34,835 bases of DNA from positions 1 to 34,835 of the forward strand of contig CAMVRT010000019.1 of NCBI GenBank assembly GCA_947169975.1, in the 5' to 3' direction. Below, in pieces: positions 16,513-26,072 of this stretch. Position numbers and translations under genes: made by a program. Positions within the stretch are counted from its first letter, which is position 1. Each line of letters starts with the position of its first letter. Under the pieces are notes generated by a model, which saw nothing but the letters and a program-made list of their open reading frames with translations, ran no database searches and was not told the origin of the DNA. This stretch comes from an uncultured Oscillospiraceae bacterium (lineage in GTDB: Bacteria; Bacillota; Clostridia; Oscillospirales; Oscillospiraceae).

Positions 16513-17886
16513 GTGAACGATCAGCAGCAGGAAAAGTACATCCGCATGACCACCGCCCCGGTGGGACGGCTCATCTGCCGTTTGGCGGTGCCCACCATCA
16601 TCTCCATGATGATCACCGCCGCCTACAACATGGTGGACACCTTCTTTGTGGGCCAGCTCCACAGCAACAGCGCCACCGGCGCCGTGGGCGTGGCCTTCTC
16701 CCTCATGGCCATTTTCCAGGCCACCGGCTTCTTCTTCGGCCACGGCAGCGGCAACTACATCTCCATGGAGCTGGGGAAGAAGAACACGGAGAACGCCGCC
16801 AAAATGGCCGCCACCGGCGTGGTGTACGCCCTGCTGGCCGGCGGCGTGATATTGGCGCTGGGCGAGATCTTCCTCGACCCGCTGGCCCGTCTGCTGGGCT
16901 CCACCGAGACGATCCTGCCCTATGCCCGGGACTATCTGCGCATCATCCTTATCGGCGCGCCGTGGATCACCGCGTCCTTCGTGCTGAATAACCAGCTCCG
17001 CTTTCAGGGCAGCGCGGCCTACGGCATGGTGGGCATCGTGCTGGGCGCGGTGCTGAACGTGGGGCTGGACCCCCTGCTCATGTTTGTGTTCGGCATGGGC
17101 ATTGCCGGCGCTGCGCTGGCCACCATCATCAGCCAGTTCACATCCTTTTGCCTGCTGCTCATCATGTGCACCCGGGGCGGCAACCTCTCCGTCCGGCTGC
17201 GGAACGCGCAGTTCCACTGGCGCTGGTTCATCCAGATCTGCAAGGGCGGCCTGCCCTCCCTGTGCCGTCAGGGCCTCATGTCCATTTCCACCATCTGCCT
17301 CAATAACGCCGCCGGCGCCTTCGGCGGCGGCGACGCCGCCATCGCGGCCATGAGCGTGGTGCAGCGGGCCATGATGATGGCCAACTCCGCCCTCATCGGC
17401 TTCGGCCAGGGCTTCCAGCCGGTTTGCGGCTTCAACCACGGCGCGAAGAAGTACGACCGGGTGCTGAAGGGCTACTGGTTCTGCGTCCGCTGGTCCACGG
17501 TGTTTCTGGCCGTAGCCGGAGCGGTGATCTTCGCCTTTGCCCCGGATATCATTGCCGTTTTCCGCGACGACCCGGACGTGGTGGATTTCGGCAAGGTGGC
17601 CATGCGGGCTCAGTGCTGCACCTTCTTCCTGTGCGGCTTCAACATGGTGTCCAGCATGATGACCCAGACCATCAACAAGGTGGCGCAGGCGTCGGTGCTG
17701 GCGGTGGCGCGGCAGGGCCTGTTTTTCATCCCCGTGGTGCTGATCCTGCCCCGCTTTATCGGCGCGCTGGGCATCCAGCTGGCCCAGCCCATCTGCGATG
17801 TGTGCGCCTTTTTGCTGACCATCCCTTTGACCGCCGGCGTCCTGCGGGAGATGAAGGAGGCGCAAAAAGCCGTGGAAAACGGATGA
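16513..17886 (+). CDS. MATE family efflux transporter
   Basis: A 457-residue inner-membrane protein with about twelve hydrophobic helices in two similar halves. The start KYIRMTTAPVGRLICRLAVP followed by ISMMITAAYNMVDTFFVG is typical of clostridial MATE proteins. The second half opens near FIQICKGGLPSLCRQGLMSI and includes IGFGQGFQPVCGFNHGA. MATE proteins expel cationic or hydrophobic compounds using sodium or proton gradients; the substrate cannot be read here. The GTG at 16513 was chosen because AGAGGTGA lies at good spacing; the GTG at 16504 overlaps that site. Confidence 0.92.
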   Translation: MNDQQQEKYIRMTTAPVGRLICRLAVPTIISMMITAAYNMVDTFFVGQLHSNSATGAVGVAFSLMAIFQATGFFFGHGSGNYISMELGKKNTENAAKMAATGVVYALLAGGVILALGEIFLDPLARLLGSTETILPYARDYLRIILIGAPWITASFVLNNQLRFQGSAAYGMVGIVLGAVLNVGLDPLLMFVFGMGIAGAALATIISQFTSFCLLLIMCTRGGNLSVRLRNAQFHWRWFIQICKGGLPSLCRQGLMSISTICLNNAAGAFGGGDAAIAAMSVVQRAMMMANSALIGFGQGFQPVCGFNHGAKKYDRVLKGYWFCVRWSTVFLAVAGAVIFAFAPDIIAVFRDDPDVVDFGKVAMRAQCCTFFLCGFNMVSSMMTQTINKVAQASVLAVARQGLFFIPVVLILPRFIGALGIQLAQPICDVCAFLLTIPLTAGVLREMKEAQKAVENG

Positions 17887-17892
17887 TTTGCC

Positions 17893-17921
17893 TTTACAGA
17901 ACAGCACAATTCGGATATAAT
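17893..17921 (+). promoter_or_regulatory. Promoter of prfB
   Basis: TTTACA (17893-17898), a 17-base spacer, and consensus TATAAT (17916-17921), directly after the MATE stop codon. Confidence 0.8.
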
Positions 17922-17961
17922 ATATAAGATATCGAACTTTAGAAGATAGGAGACCACCGTT

Positions 17962-19086
17962 ATGGCAGTCATTGAATACGACGAGTACAAGCAGAAGCTG
18001 CTGGCCCTGGAGGAGACGCTGGGCGAGCTGGAGCGCGCGCTGGGCATCCCCAAGGCCCGTGAGGAGCTGGCCGCGCTGCAGAAGGAGACGGAGCAGGAGG
18101 GCTTCTGGAACGATCTGGACCGGAGCCAGAAGGTTTCCCAGCAGATTAAGCGGCTGGAGAACAAAATCAAACGCCACGACCGTCTGGTGGGCGACTGGGA
18201 GGACTGCCTGACCCTGTGCGAGATGGGTCAGGAGGAGGACGACGCCTCATTGCTCTCCGACGTCACCGAGGGCTACAGCACGCTGGAGAAGGAGATCAGC
18301 GAGCGCCGTCTGGCCGCCCTGCTCAGCGGCGAGTACGACGCCAACAACGCCATTCTCACCTTCCACGCCGGCGCCGGCGGCACCGAGGCCCAGGACTGGA
18401 CGGAGATGCTCTACCGCATGTATACCCGCTGGGCCGAGCGCCACGGCTACACCTATCAGCTGATGGACTACGAGGCCGGCGACGAGGCGGGCATCAAATC
18501 CGCCACCATCCTCATCGAGGGCGAGAACGCCTACGGCTATCTGAAGAGCGAGAACGGCGTCCACCGTCTGGTCCGCGTCAGCCCCTTTGACGCCAACGCC
18601 CGCCGCCAGACCTCCTTTGCCGCGCTGGAGGTCATGCCCGAGCTGCCCGATGACAGCGACATCGAGATCCGCCCCGAGGATATCGAGATGCAGGCCTGCC
18701 GCTCCTCCGGCGCCGGCGGCCAGCACATCAACAAGACCAGCTCCGCCGTCCGTCTGACCCACCTGCCCACCGGCATCGTGGTGTTCTGCCAGACCGAGCG
18801 CAGCCAGTTCCAGAACCGTGACAACGCCATGAAGATGCTGCGCGCCCGTCTGGCGGAGCTGAAGCTGCAGCAGCACGCCGAGAAGATCAGCGACCTGAAG
18901 GGCGTGCAGATGAAGATCGAGTGGGGCAGCCAGATCCGCTCCTACGTGTTCATGCCCTACCAGCTGGTGAAGGACACCCGCACCGGCTATGAGAACGGCA
19001 ACATCAACAGCGTCATGGACGGCGATCTGGACGGCTTCATCAACGCCTACCTCACCGCCGCCGCCAACGGCGAGCTGAAAAAGTAA
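17962..19086 (+). CDS. prfB: Peptide chain release factor 2
   Basis: A 374-residue translation termination factor that reads UGA and UAA stop codons and releases the peptide. The stop-recognition tripeptide SPF is at residues 207-209 and the catalytic GGQ at 252-254 (GAGGQHINKT). SPF rather than PxT sets it apart from release factor 1. The length is normal. The reading frame is continuous from the ATG: the usual self-regulating +1 frameshift site (an in-frame UGA near codon 25) is absent; the matching region reads LGELERALGIPKAREELAAL. TAGGAG precedes the ATG. It is followed after 32 bases by the zinc-ribbon gene, probably one transcript. Confidence 0.97.
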   Translation: MAVIEYDEYKQKLLALEETLGELERALGIPKAREELAALQKETEQEGFWNDLDRSQKVSQQIKRLENKIKRHDRLVGDWEDCLTLCEMGQEEDDASLLSDVTEGYSTLEKEISERRLAALLSGEYDANNAILTFHAGAGGTEAQDWTEMLYRMYTRWAERHGYTYQLMDYEAGDEAGIKSATILIEGENAYGYLKSENGVHRLVRVSPFDANARRQTSFAALEVMPELPDDSDIEIRPEDIEMQACRSSGAGGQHINKTSSAVRLTHLPTGIVVFCQTERSQFQNRDNAMKMLRARLAELKLQQHAEKISDLKGVQMKIEWGSQIRSYVFMPYQLVKDTRTGYENGNINSVMDGDLDGFINAYLTAAANGELKK

Positions 19087-19118
19087 CTCACACGAAAAAG
19101 AGAGAAAGGGTGGATTTC

Positions 19119-19610
19119 ATGAACTGTCCCTATTGCGGCGCGAGCATTCCCAATCAGTCCCAGTTCTGTCCCGGCTGCGGCACGAAAATTCCCAGCCAGA
19201 CAGTCCGACCCTACAGTCCCGAGCAGCCGGCGCCCGCTCCGCATCCGGTTCAGCCGGTGCTGGGCATGATCTTCGGGATCATCGGCGCTGTTTTGTCCGT
19301 CGTGGCGTATGTTGTCATGCTGGATGGCGCCATCTCCGGTGAGGAGTCCGCCGCGGTGTTCCCCGTGCTGGTTATCCTTACGCTGGTCGCCGCCGTTCTC
19401 GGCCTGATCTTCTCCATTATCGGCATGGTTCGCTCCATCCGTACCGGCGGCCGGAGGAAGTACGTGGCGGGCATCGTGTTTTCCGCCGTGGGCATCTCCT
19501 GCGCGGTCTTTGCCTTCATTTATCTGATTCTGACCGTCTTCCTCGGCGCGGTTTTCAGCGATATCAACGATATCAGTGACACCGCATACCGGTATGGAAG
19601 CTACTATTGA
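19119..19610 (+). CDS. Zinc-ribbon membrane protein
   Basis: A 163-residue protein. Residues 1-25 form a zinc ribbon with two CxxC pairs (CPYCG and CPGCG). After a proline-rich linker come three or four hydrophobic segments (VLGMIFGIIGAVLSVVAYVV, VFPVLVILTLVAAVLGLIFS, and a final long stretch to about 150) with a basic RTGGRRK turn, similar to DUF4190-type proteins. The ATG at 19119 follows AAAGGGTGG; GTG 19110 overlaps that site. It probably shares the prfB transcript and ends at a shared terminator. Its function is unknown. Confidence 0.85.
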   Translation: MNCPYCGASIPNQSQFCPGCGTKIPSQTVRPYSPEQPAPAPHPVQPVLGMIFGIIGAVLSVVAYVVMLDGAISGEESAAVFPVLVILTLVAAVLGLIFSIIGMVRSIRTGGRRKYVAGIVFSAVGISCAVFAFIYLILTVFLGAVFSDINDISDTAYRYGSYY

Positions 19611-19625
19611 TTCCCATAAATGTAT

Positions 19626-19657
19626 AAAAAAAGGCACCCCGCCGGGGGTGCCTTTTT
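19626..19657. terminator. Bidirectional terminator between the zinc-ribbon and M23 genes
   Basis: AAAAAAGGCACCCC...GGGGTGCCTTTTT lies between converging genes. Confidence 0.92.
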
Positions 19658-19664
19658 CCATGTG

Positions 19665-20381
19665 TTATCCCACGTAGTCGCTGGGGTTGATGAGCTTGCC
19701 GTTCTGGCTGACGGAAAAGTGGAGATGGGGTCCCATGGAGCTCTCCGCCGCGGCGGTGGAGCCCACGTAGCCGATGATATCACCGGCGCTGACCTCCTGC
19801 CCCACCTTCACCGGGGGCTCGACCTGCAGGCTGCTGTACTGGGTGGTGTAGCCGCCGGCGTGGGAGATGACCACGGTGGTGCCCATGAGTCCGTCGTCGT
19901 TGACCATCTGCACCGTGCCGGCCGCCGCGGTCTTGACGGCGTCGCCCTCTCCGGCCTGGATGTCCACGCCGTTGTGGGTGCGCCAGTCGGCCATGGTCTC
20001 ATCGTACATCAGCTCCGTCATGCTGAACACCGTCACCGTTGTGCCGTCCAGCGGCGACACCACCTGGGGCATCAGCTCCAGCGGCGAGCCCACGGGCTCG
20101 GGATCCGGCGTGGGTTCCGGCTTCAGCACCGGCTTGTGAGGCACGGTTTCCGTGGTGTTCGGTTTGTCCTGCACCTTTTCCGGCTGCAGCACCGGCGTTG
20201 TGGGCGACTTGTCCCCCTGCACGGTCGGCGCTGCGGCCGCCTGGGTCTTCTGTGCCGGCTTGGCGCGGGGTGCGCCGGTGATGGCCAGCGTGATCACGCC
20301 GGCCAGGAGCATACACATAGCAAGGGCTATGTAGCCGCCCTTGCCGCCGAACCCCGGCCTGGATCGTTTGTTGTCGTTCAT
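19665..20381 (-). CDS. M23/LytM-domain peptidase, SpoIIQ-like
   Basis: A 238-residue protein with a short basic cytoplasmic start, one membrane helix (about residues 17-36), a long Pro/Lys/Thr linker to about 100 and a LytM domain to the end. The zinc motifs are present: H136xxxD140 (HNGVD) and HLH at 219-221, with H174 between. One-helix, linker, LytM is the layout of SpoIIQ, which meets SpoIIIAH across the two membranes around the forespore. Bacillus SpoIIQ is catalytically degenerate while clostridial forms often keep the zinc ligands, as here. No SpoIID or other sporulation gene is adjacent, so a general cell-wall endopeptidase remains possible. The leader carries a 20-base GC palindrome (20399-20418) just before the ribosome binding site. 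Confidence 0.8.
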   Translation of the reverse strand: MNDNKRSRPGFGGKGGYIALAMCMLLAGVITLAITGAPRAKPAQKTQAAAAPTVQGDKSPTTPVLQPEKVQDKPNTTETVPHKPVLKPEPTPDPEPVGSPLELMPQVVSPLDGTTVTVFSMTELMYDETMADWRTHNGVDIQAGEGDAVKTAAAGTVQMVNDDGLMGTTVVISHAGGYTTQYSSLQVEPPVKVGQEVSAGDIIGYVGSTAAAESSMGPHLHFSVSQNGKLINPSDYVG

Positions 20382-20454
20382 GATATTGCACCTTTCCCGG
20401 CCGGAGCGCGCTCCGGCCGCCGCATCGTTTCGGCCTGCGGCGGGCCAAAATGTT

Positions 20455-20502
20455 CAAAAAAGAACCTCTGGCTCCATTATGGACAGCCAGAGGTTTTTTT
20501 AT
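20455..20502 (-). terminator. Terminator of the trmL-pgk-tpiA-gpmI operon
   Basis: AACCTCTGGCT (20463-20473) pairs with AGCCAGAGGTT. On the minus strand it is followed by a T tract. A T tract on the plus side makes it potentially bidirectional. Confidence 0.85.
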
Positions 20503-20534
20503 TCATGGATAGAAAGATGCTTTTATTGATGCTT

Positions 20535-22046
20535 TTATTTCAGGATCAGCGTTCTGCCGTCCATCTCCGGGGGACAGGCCAGGCCCATCACGTCCAGAAT
20601 GGTGGGGGCGATGTCGGCCAGACGGCCGGGGCGCAGCTCGGTGCCGGCGCCGCAGAGGATAAAGGGCACCAGATTGGTGGTGTGGGCAGTCATGGGGGAT
20701 CCGTCCGGCTGCACCATCTGCTCGGCGTTGCCGTGGTCGGCGGTGATCATGGCGATGCCGCCCATCTGCAGCGTGGCGTCCACCACGCGGCCCACGCAGG
20801 TATCCACGGTCTCCACGGCCTTCACGGCGGCGCTGAGCACGCCGGTGTGGCCCACCATGTCGCAGTTGGCGAAGTTGAGGATGATCACGTCATAGGCGCC
20901 GGACTGGATCCGCTCCACGCACTTGTCACATACCTCATAGGCGCTCATCTCCGGCTGCAGGTCGTAGGTAGCCACCTTGGGAGAGGCCACCAGCACCCGA
21001 TCCTCGCCGGGGTACTGCTTTTCCACGCCGCCGTTGAAAAAGAAGGTGACGTGGGCGTACTTCTCCGTCTCGGCAATGCGCAGCTGGGTCAGGCCCAGGG
21101 AGCTGAGATACTCGCCCAGCCCGTTGTTGACCCGGATGCGGGGCCACGCCACCGTCACATTGGGCATGGCGGCGTCATACTCGGTGTTGCAGATATAGGT
21201 GGTGGGGAAGAACTCCCGCTGGAAGCCGTCAAAGTCGGGATCCACAATGGCACGGGTGATCTCCCGTGCCCGGTCGGGCCGGAAGTTGAAGAAGATCACG
21301 CTGTCGTTGTCGGAGATGGTGCCGCTGGGATCGCACACCACCGGCTCCATAAACTCGTCGGTGACGCCGGCGGCATAGGACTGTGCTACCGCGTCCACGG
21401 GATCCTCGTTCTGGATGCCCTCGCCGTAGACCATGGCGTCATAGGCCAGCTGCAGCCGTTCCCAGCGCTTGTCGCGGTCCATGGCGTAGTAGCGGCCCAT
21501 GACCGTGGCGATCTTGCCCACACCGATCTCGGCGCACTTGTCCCGCAAAGCGGCCACAAAGCCCTTGCCGCTGGTGGGGGACACGTCACGCCCGTCCAGG
21601 AAGCAGTGGACATAGACCTTCTCCAGCCCCTTGTCCTTGGCCATCTGCAGCAGGGCGTACAGATGGGTGATGTGGGAGTGAACGCCGCCGTCGCTCAAAA
21701 GGCCGTACAGGTGCAGGGACGTGCCCTTCTCGAGACAGGCGTCCATGGCCTTGGTGTAGGCCTCGTTTTTGAAGAAGCTGCCGTCCTCGATGGCGCGGCT
21801 GATGCGGGGCAGGTCCTGGAACACCACGCGGCCGCCGCCGATGTTGGTGTGTCCCACCTCGCTGTTGCCCATCTGCCCGTCGGGCAGACCCACGTCCAGT
21901 CCGCTGGCGGACAGGGTGGTGTGGGCGTATTCCTTTGCCAGCCGATCCAGCACAGGGGTGGCGGCCAGAGACACGGCGTTGGCCGGACCCGGATCGGCCA
22001 GCCCGAAGCCGTCCATGATGATCAGCGTAGTCGGTGTTTTATTCAT
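20535..22046 (-). CDS. gpmI: Phosphoglycerate mutase, 2,3-bisphosphoglycerate-independent
   Basis: A 503-residue glycolytic enzyme converting 3-phosphoglycerate to 2-phosphoglycerate in a two-manganese alkaline-phosphatase-like fold. D12 (MDGFG) and the nucleophile S62 (GNSEVGHTNIG) are in place, and ITADHGNAEQM supplies late metal ligands. The length is normal (about 505-515). GAGGAGG precedes the ATG. It is the last gene of the operon, 45 bases after tpiA, and ends before a strong terminator. Confidence 0.96.
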   Translation of the reverse strand: MNKTPTTLIIMDGFGLADPGPANAVSLAATPVLDRLAKEYAHTTLSASGLDVGLPDGQMGNSEVGHTNIGGGRVVFQDLPRISRAIEDGSFFKNEAYTKAMDACLEKGTSLHLYGLLSDGGVHSHITHLYALLQMAKDKGLEKVYVHCFLDGRDVSPTSGKGFVAALRDKCAEIGVGKIATVMGRYYAMDRDKRWERLQLAYDAMVYGEGIQNEDPVDAVAQSYAAGVTDEFMEPVVCDPSGTISDNDSVIFFNFRPDRAREITRAIVDPDFDGFQREFFPTTYICNTEYDAAMPNVTVAWPRIRVNNGLGEYLSSLGLTQLRIAETEKYAHVTFFFNGGVEKQYPGEDRVLVASPKVATYDLQPEMSAYEVCDKCVERIQSGAYDVIILNFANCDMVGHTGVLSAAVKAVETVDTCVGRVVDATLQMGGIAMITADHGNAEQMVQPDGSPMTAHTTNLVPFILCGAGTELRPGRLADIAPTILDVMGLACPPEMDGRTLILK

Positions 22047-22091
22047 GTAAAAACCTCCTCGTTCAAAACCGGAAGATTTTGAGCGGACTCC

Positions 22092-22865
22092 TTACTCCTG
22101 ATTGGCGGCGCGGATGATGTCCACAAACTCGCCGCTCTTCAGGGCGGCGCCGCCGATGAGGCCGCCGTCGATATCCGGCTGGGCCAGCAGCTCCACCGCG
22201 TTGGCGGGCTTCATGGAGCCGCCGTACTGGATGGTGACGGAGCGGGCGATGCGTGCGCCGTACAGGTGGCGGATGGTGGCGCGGATGGCGGTGCAGACCT
22301 CGGCGGCCTGCTCTGCGGTGGCGGTCTTGCCGGTGCCGATGGCCCACACGGGCTCATAGGCGATGACGCACTTGCGCACCTTCTCGGCGCTGACGCCGCA
22401 CAGGGCGGCCTTCACCTGCAGCGTCACCAGCTCCATGGTAATGCCCATCTCCCGCTGCTCCAGGCTCTCGCCCACGCAGATGATGGGGTGCAGGCCCGCC
22501 TCCAGAGCGGCGTGCACCTTCTTGTTCACGGTCACGTCGGTCTCGCCGAAATACTGGCGGCGCTCACTGTGGCCGATGATGACGTACTTCACGCCCAGGT
22601 CCTTCAGCATGTCGGCGGACACCTCGCCGGTGTATGCGCCGGACTTTTCATAAAACAGGTTCTGTGCGCCCACGGACACCCGCAGGTCCTTGAATGCTTT
22701 TACAGCGGTCTGGATATTCACGGCCGGCACGCACACCACGACCTCGCACCACTTGGCGCGGGGCAGGGTGGCCTTCAGCTCCTCGGCGAACTTCTTGGTC
22801 TCGGTGGCGGTTTTGTTCATTTTCCAGTTACCGGCGATGATGGTCTTGCGATATCTGCGATTCAT
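22092..22865 (-). CDS. tpiA: Triosephosphate isomerase
   Basis: A 257-residue TIM-barrel enzyme interconverting dihydroxyacetone phosphate and glyceraldehyde 3-phosphate. The active-site residues are present: N13 and K15 (GNWKMNKT), H99 (IIGHSERR) and the catalytic E171 ([12 protein letters not shown]), plus the phosphate-binding YGGSM and GGAALKS stretches. The ATG at 22865 follows GAGGAG; a longer reading to 22898 runs into the intergenic space. It lies 47 bases after pgk. Confidence 0.97.
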   Translation of the reverse strand: MNRRYRKTIIAGNWKMNKTATETKKFAEELKATLPRAKWCEVVVCVPAVNIQTAVKAFKDLRVSVGAQNLFYEKSGAYTGEVSADMLKDLGVKYVIIGHSERRQYFGETDVTVNKKVHAALEAGLHPIICVGESLEQREMGITMELVTLQVKAALCGVSAEKVRKCVIAYEPVWAIGTGKTATAEQAAEVCTAIRATIRHLYGARIARSVTIQYGGSMKPANAVELLAQPDIDGGLIGGAALKSGEFVDIIRAANQE

Positions 22866-22912
22866 GTTGTTTACTCCTCTGACTATATTTATATACACAT
22901 TTGGCGAAATGA

Positions 22913-24181
<1,269 letters not shown>

Positions 24182-24205
24182 AGAGTTTGACCTCCTTTAT
24201 GATAT

Positions 24206-24703
24206 TCAGCGTGATTGCTCCGCCATCTCGCCCACCCCGGTGAGACCGGGAAAGCCGTTCTGCCGCAGGGCCTCGTAGGTGAGGATGGCCACGGAGTTGC
24301 TGAGGTTTAGGCTCCGGGCCTCTGTGCGCATGGGCAGGCGGATGCAGCGGTCATAGTATTTTTGGCGCAGCCAGGCGGGCAGGCCTGCCGTCTCCTTGCC
24401 GAAGAAGAGCCAGCTGTCCGGGGAAAAGCGGGCGGCGGTGTAGTCCCGGGGCGCCTTGGTGGTGGCCAGCCAGCCGTCTGCCATGGCCTCGGGATGGGCG
24501 GCAAAAAAGGTGTCGATGTTCTCGTAGTCGAACACCTCCACCAGATGCCAATAATCCAGCCCGGCCCGTCGCACGGCTCGCTCCGAGATGTCGAAGCCCA
24601 GCGGGCGCACCAGATGGAGCTGGCTGAGCGTGGCGGCGCAGGTGCGGGCGATATTGCCGCAGTTCTGCGGGATCTCCGGCTCCACCAGCACGATATGCAG
24701 CAC
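24206..24703 (-). CDS. trmL: tRNA (cytidine/uridine(34)-2'-O)-methyltransferase
   Basis: A 165-residue SPOUT methyltransferase that methylates the wobble ribose of tRNA-Leu species. The start MLHIVLVEPEIPQNCGNIAR is characteristic, followed by FGKETAGLP and the knot region IRLPM...EARSLNLSNSVAI. The GTG at 24703 was chosen because GGAGGT lies at ideal spacing and the protein then begins as in known TrmL; GTG 24712 is inside the ribosome binding site. It is the first gene of the operon with pgk, tpiA and gpmI. A tRNA-Leu(TAA), the known substrate type, lies elsewhere in this window at 33532. Confidence 0.93.
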   Translation of the reverse strand: MLHIVLVEPEIPQNCGNIARTCAATLSQLHLVRPLGFDISERAVRRAGLDYWHLVEVFDYENIDTFFAAHPEAMADGWLATTKAPRDYTAARFSPDSWLFFGKETAGLPAWLRQKYYDRCIRLPMRTEARSLNLSNSVAILTYEALRQNGFPGLTGVGEMAEQSR

Positions 24704-24729
24704 CCCCACCACCTCCGTTCAAGAATCAC

Positions 24730-24758
24730 ATTGTAATCCATGAAACTGAAAAATTCAA
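24730..24758 (-). promoter_or_regulatory. Promoter of the trmL-pgk-tpiA-gpmI operon
   Basis: On the minus strand TTGAAT (24758-24753), a 17-base spacer, and TACAAT (24735-24730). Confidence 0.7.
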
Positions 24759-24910
24759 CTATGAATTCATAAAAATCGCCATTTTTAATAGAAATATAAA
24801 ATTTAGACAAACCTTTGCAACAAAAAATGACAATCTGCACAGTGAGGGAAAAGCCTGTTTTCCATTTCCCGCCGCCGGAGAAAAAAGAGGAGGATATTTG
24901 GATAAAAGGG

Positions 24911-24939
24911 TTGGCTTTTCACGGCAGTTCTGATATAAT
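24911..24939 (+). promoter_or_regulatory. Promoter of the glmU-like operon
   Basis: TTGGCT (24911-24916), a 17-base spacer, and an extended -10 TGATATAAT (24931-24939). Confidence 0.75.
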
Positions 24940-24949
24940 GTATCAGAAC
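24927..24949. promoter_or_regulatory. Perfect inverted repeat over the -10 box, candidate operator
   Basis: GTTCTGATA-TAATG-TATCAGAAC is a perfect 9+9 palindrome that covers the -10 and the likely transcription start, so a bound dimer would block initiation. The regulator is unknown. Confidence 0.5.
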
Positions 24950-24980
24950 GATCAGACGATGAAAGGGGAGGCGTTTTCCG

Positions 24981-25985
24981 ATGGGCTATCATACCGCTCT
25001 GCTGGATCTCCGGAATGGCTGCGCCAACGGAGAGAAACCGCTCATGCTGCGCGCGCTCCTGTTCTGCCCGGTTTTGACCTGGGTATGTCAGGAGCTGAAG
25101 GAGCGCGGTGTGGAGCGGTTTTTTGTCGTCTGTGACGAGGCGTGGCGCGCTGAAGCGGAAAAGGCGGTTGCCTGCTTTGACGCTATGGTGAACGGCGAAG
25201 TGCCGGCGGGCGACGCGCTGGTGATCAACGCCCCCGTGCTGCCCATCCCCTCCGGTGAGACGGCCTGTGACCTTGCCCCGCTGAGGAGCGTCGAAGCCGT
25301 CGCCGCCGCGATCCCTGCCTGCCGTGCGCGCGTGCTGGATAAGCTGGCAAACCGCGGCGTCACCGTCATCGACCCCGCCAACACCTACGTGGACCCCACC
25401 TGCACCGTGGGCGCGGGAACGGTCCTGCTGCCCGGCACCATCCTCCGGGGCAACACCCATATCGGCGAAAACTGCGAGATCGGCCCCAATTCCATGATCC
25501 GCGACAGCGTCATCGGCGAGGGCACCACCGTCAACGCCTCTCAGGTCAACGAGAGCACCGTGGGCTGCCACACCACCGTTGGTCCCTTTACCTATGTCCG
25601 CCCCAACTGCACCATCGGCGACCATTGCCGGGTGGGCGACTTCGTGGAGATGAAGAACTCCGTTATCGGCAACGGCACCAAGATCTCCCATCTGACCTAC
25701 GTGGGTGACAGCGACGTGGGCCAGCGTGTCAACTTCGGCTGCGGCACCGTCACCACCAACTACGACGGCCATAAGAAATACCGCTGCACCATCGGGGACG
25801 ACGTGTTCCTGGGCTGCAACACCAACCTCATCGCCCCCGTGACCCTGGGCAACGGCAGCTACACCGCCGCCGGCTCCACCGTTACCGACGACGTGCCCGC
25901 CGACGCTCTGGCTATGGCCCGCAGCCGCCAGACCAACATCAACGGCTGGGCCGCCCGCTTCCGCAAGAGCTGGGAGAAGAAGTAA
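24981..25985 (+). CDS. GlmU-like protein with intact acetyltransferase and degenerate N-terminal domain
   Basis: A 334-residue protein; normal GlmU is about 455. From about residue 125 it is a typical GlmU left-handed beta-helix: GVTVIDPANTYVDP, many hexapeptide turns, H237 (SHLTYVGDS, the catalytic base position) and N260-Y261-D262 (TTNYDG), then GDDVFLGCNTNLIAPVTLG. This half makes N-acetylglucosamine 1-phosphate from glucosamine 1-phosphate. The first 124 residues lack the LAAGxGTRM uridylyltransferase signature, though GEKPLMLRAL and GVERFFVVCDEAW suggest a shrunken nucleotidyltransferase relic. AAAGGGGAGG precedes the ATG. The order glmU-prs-pth-mfd matches Bacillus gcaD-prs-ctc-spoVC-mfd, supporting orthology. 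Confidence 0.85.
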   Translation: MGYHTALLDLRNGCANGEKPLMLRALLFCPVLTWVCQELKERGVERFFVVCDEAWRAEAEKAVACFDAMVNGEVPAGDALVINAPVLPIPSGETACDLAPLRSVEAVAAAIPACRARVLDKLANRGVTVIDPANTYVDPTCTVGAGTVLLPGTILRGNTHIGENCEIGPNSMIRDSVIGEGTTVNASQVNESTVGCHTTVGPFTYVRPNCTIGDHCRVGDFVEMKNSVIGNGTKISHLTYVGDSDVGQRVNFGCGTVTTNYDGHKKYRCTIGDDVFLGCNTNLIAPVTLGNGSYTAAGSTVTDDVPADALAMARSRQTNINGWAARFRKSWEKK

Positions 25986-26016
25986 AACGCGAGCAACAGG
26001 CGACCGCCTGCCTCTA

Positions 26017-26022
26017 TATAAT
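26017..26022 (+). promoter_or_regulatory. Possible internal -10 box before prs
   Basis: A perfect TATAAT follows a small hairpin (CAGGCgaccGCCTG, 25997-26010). No clear -35 is visible. Confidence 0.35.
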
Positions 26023-26072
26023 ACATGAGAAACCGATTTTGAGAAAACGAAAGAAAGCGAGTGTGTGCAAAA

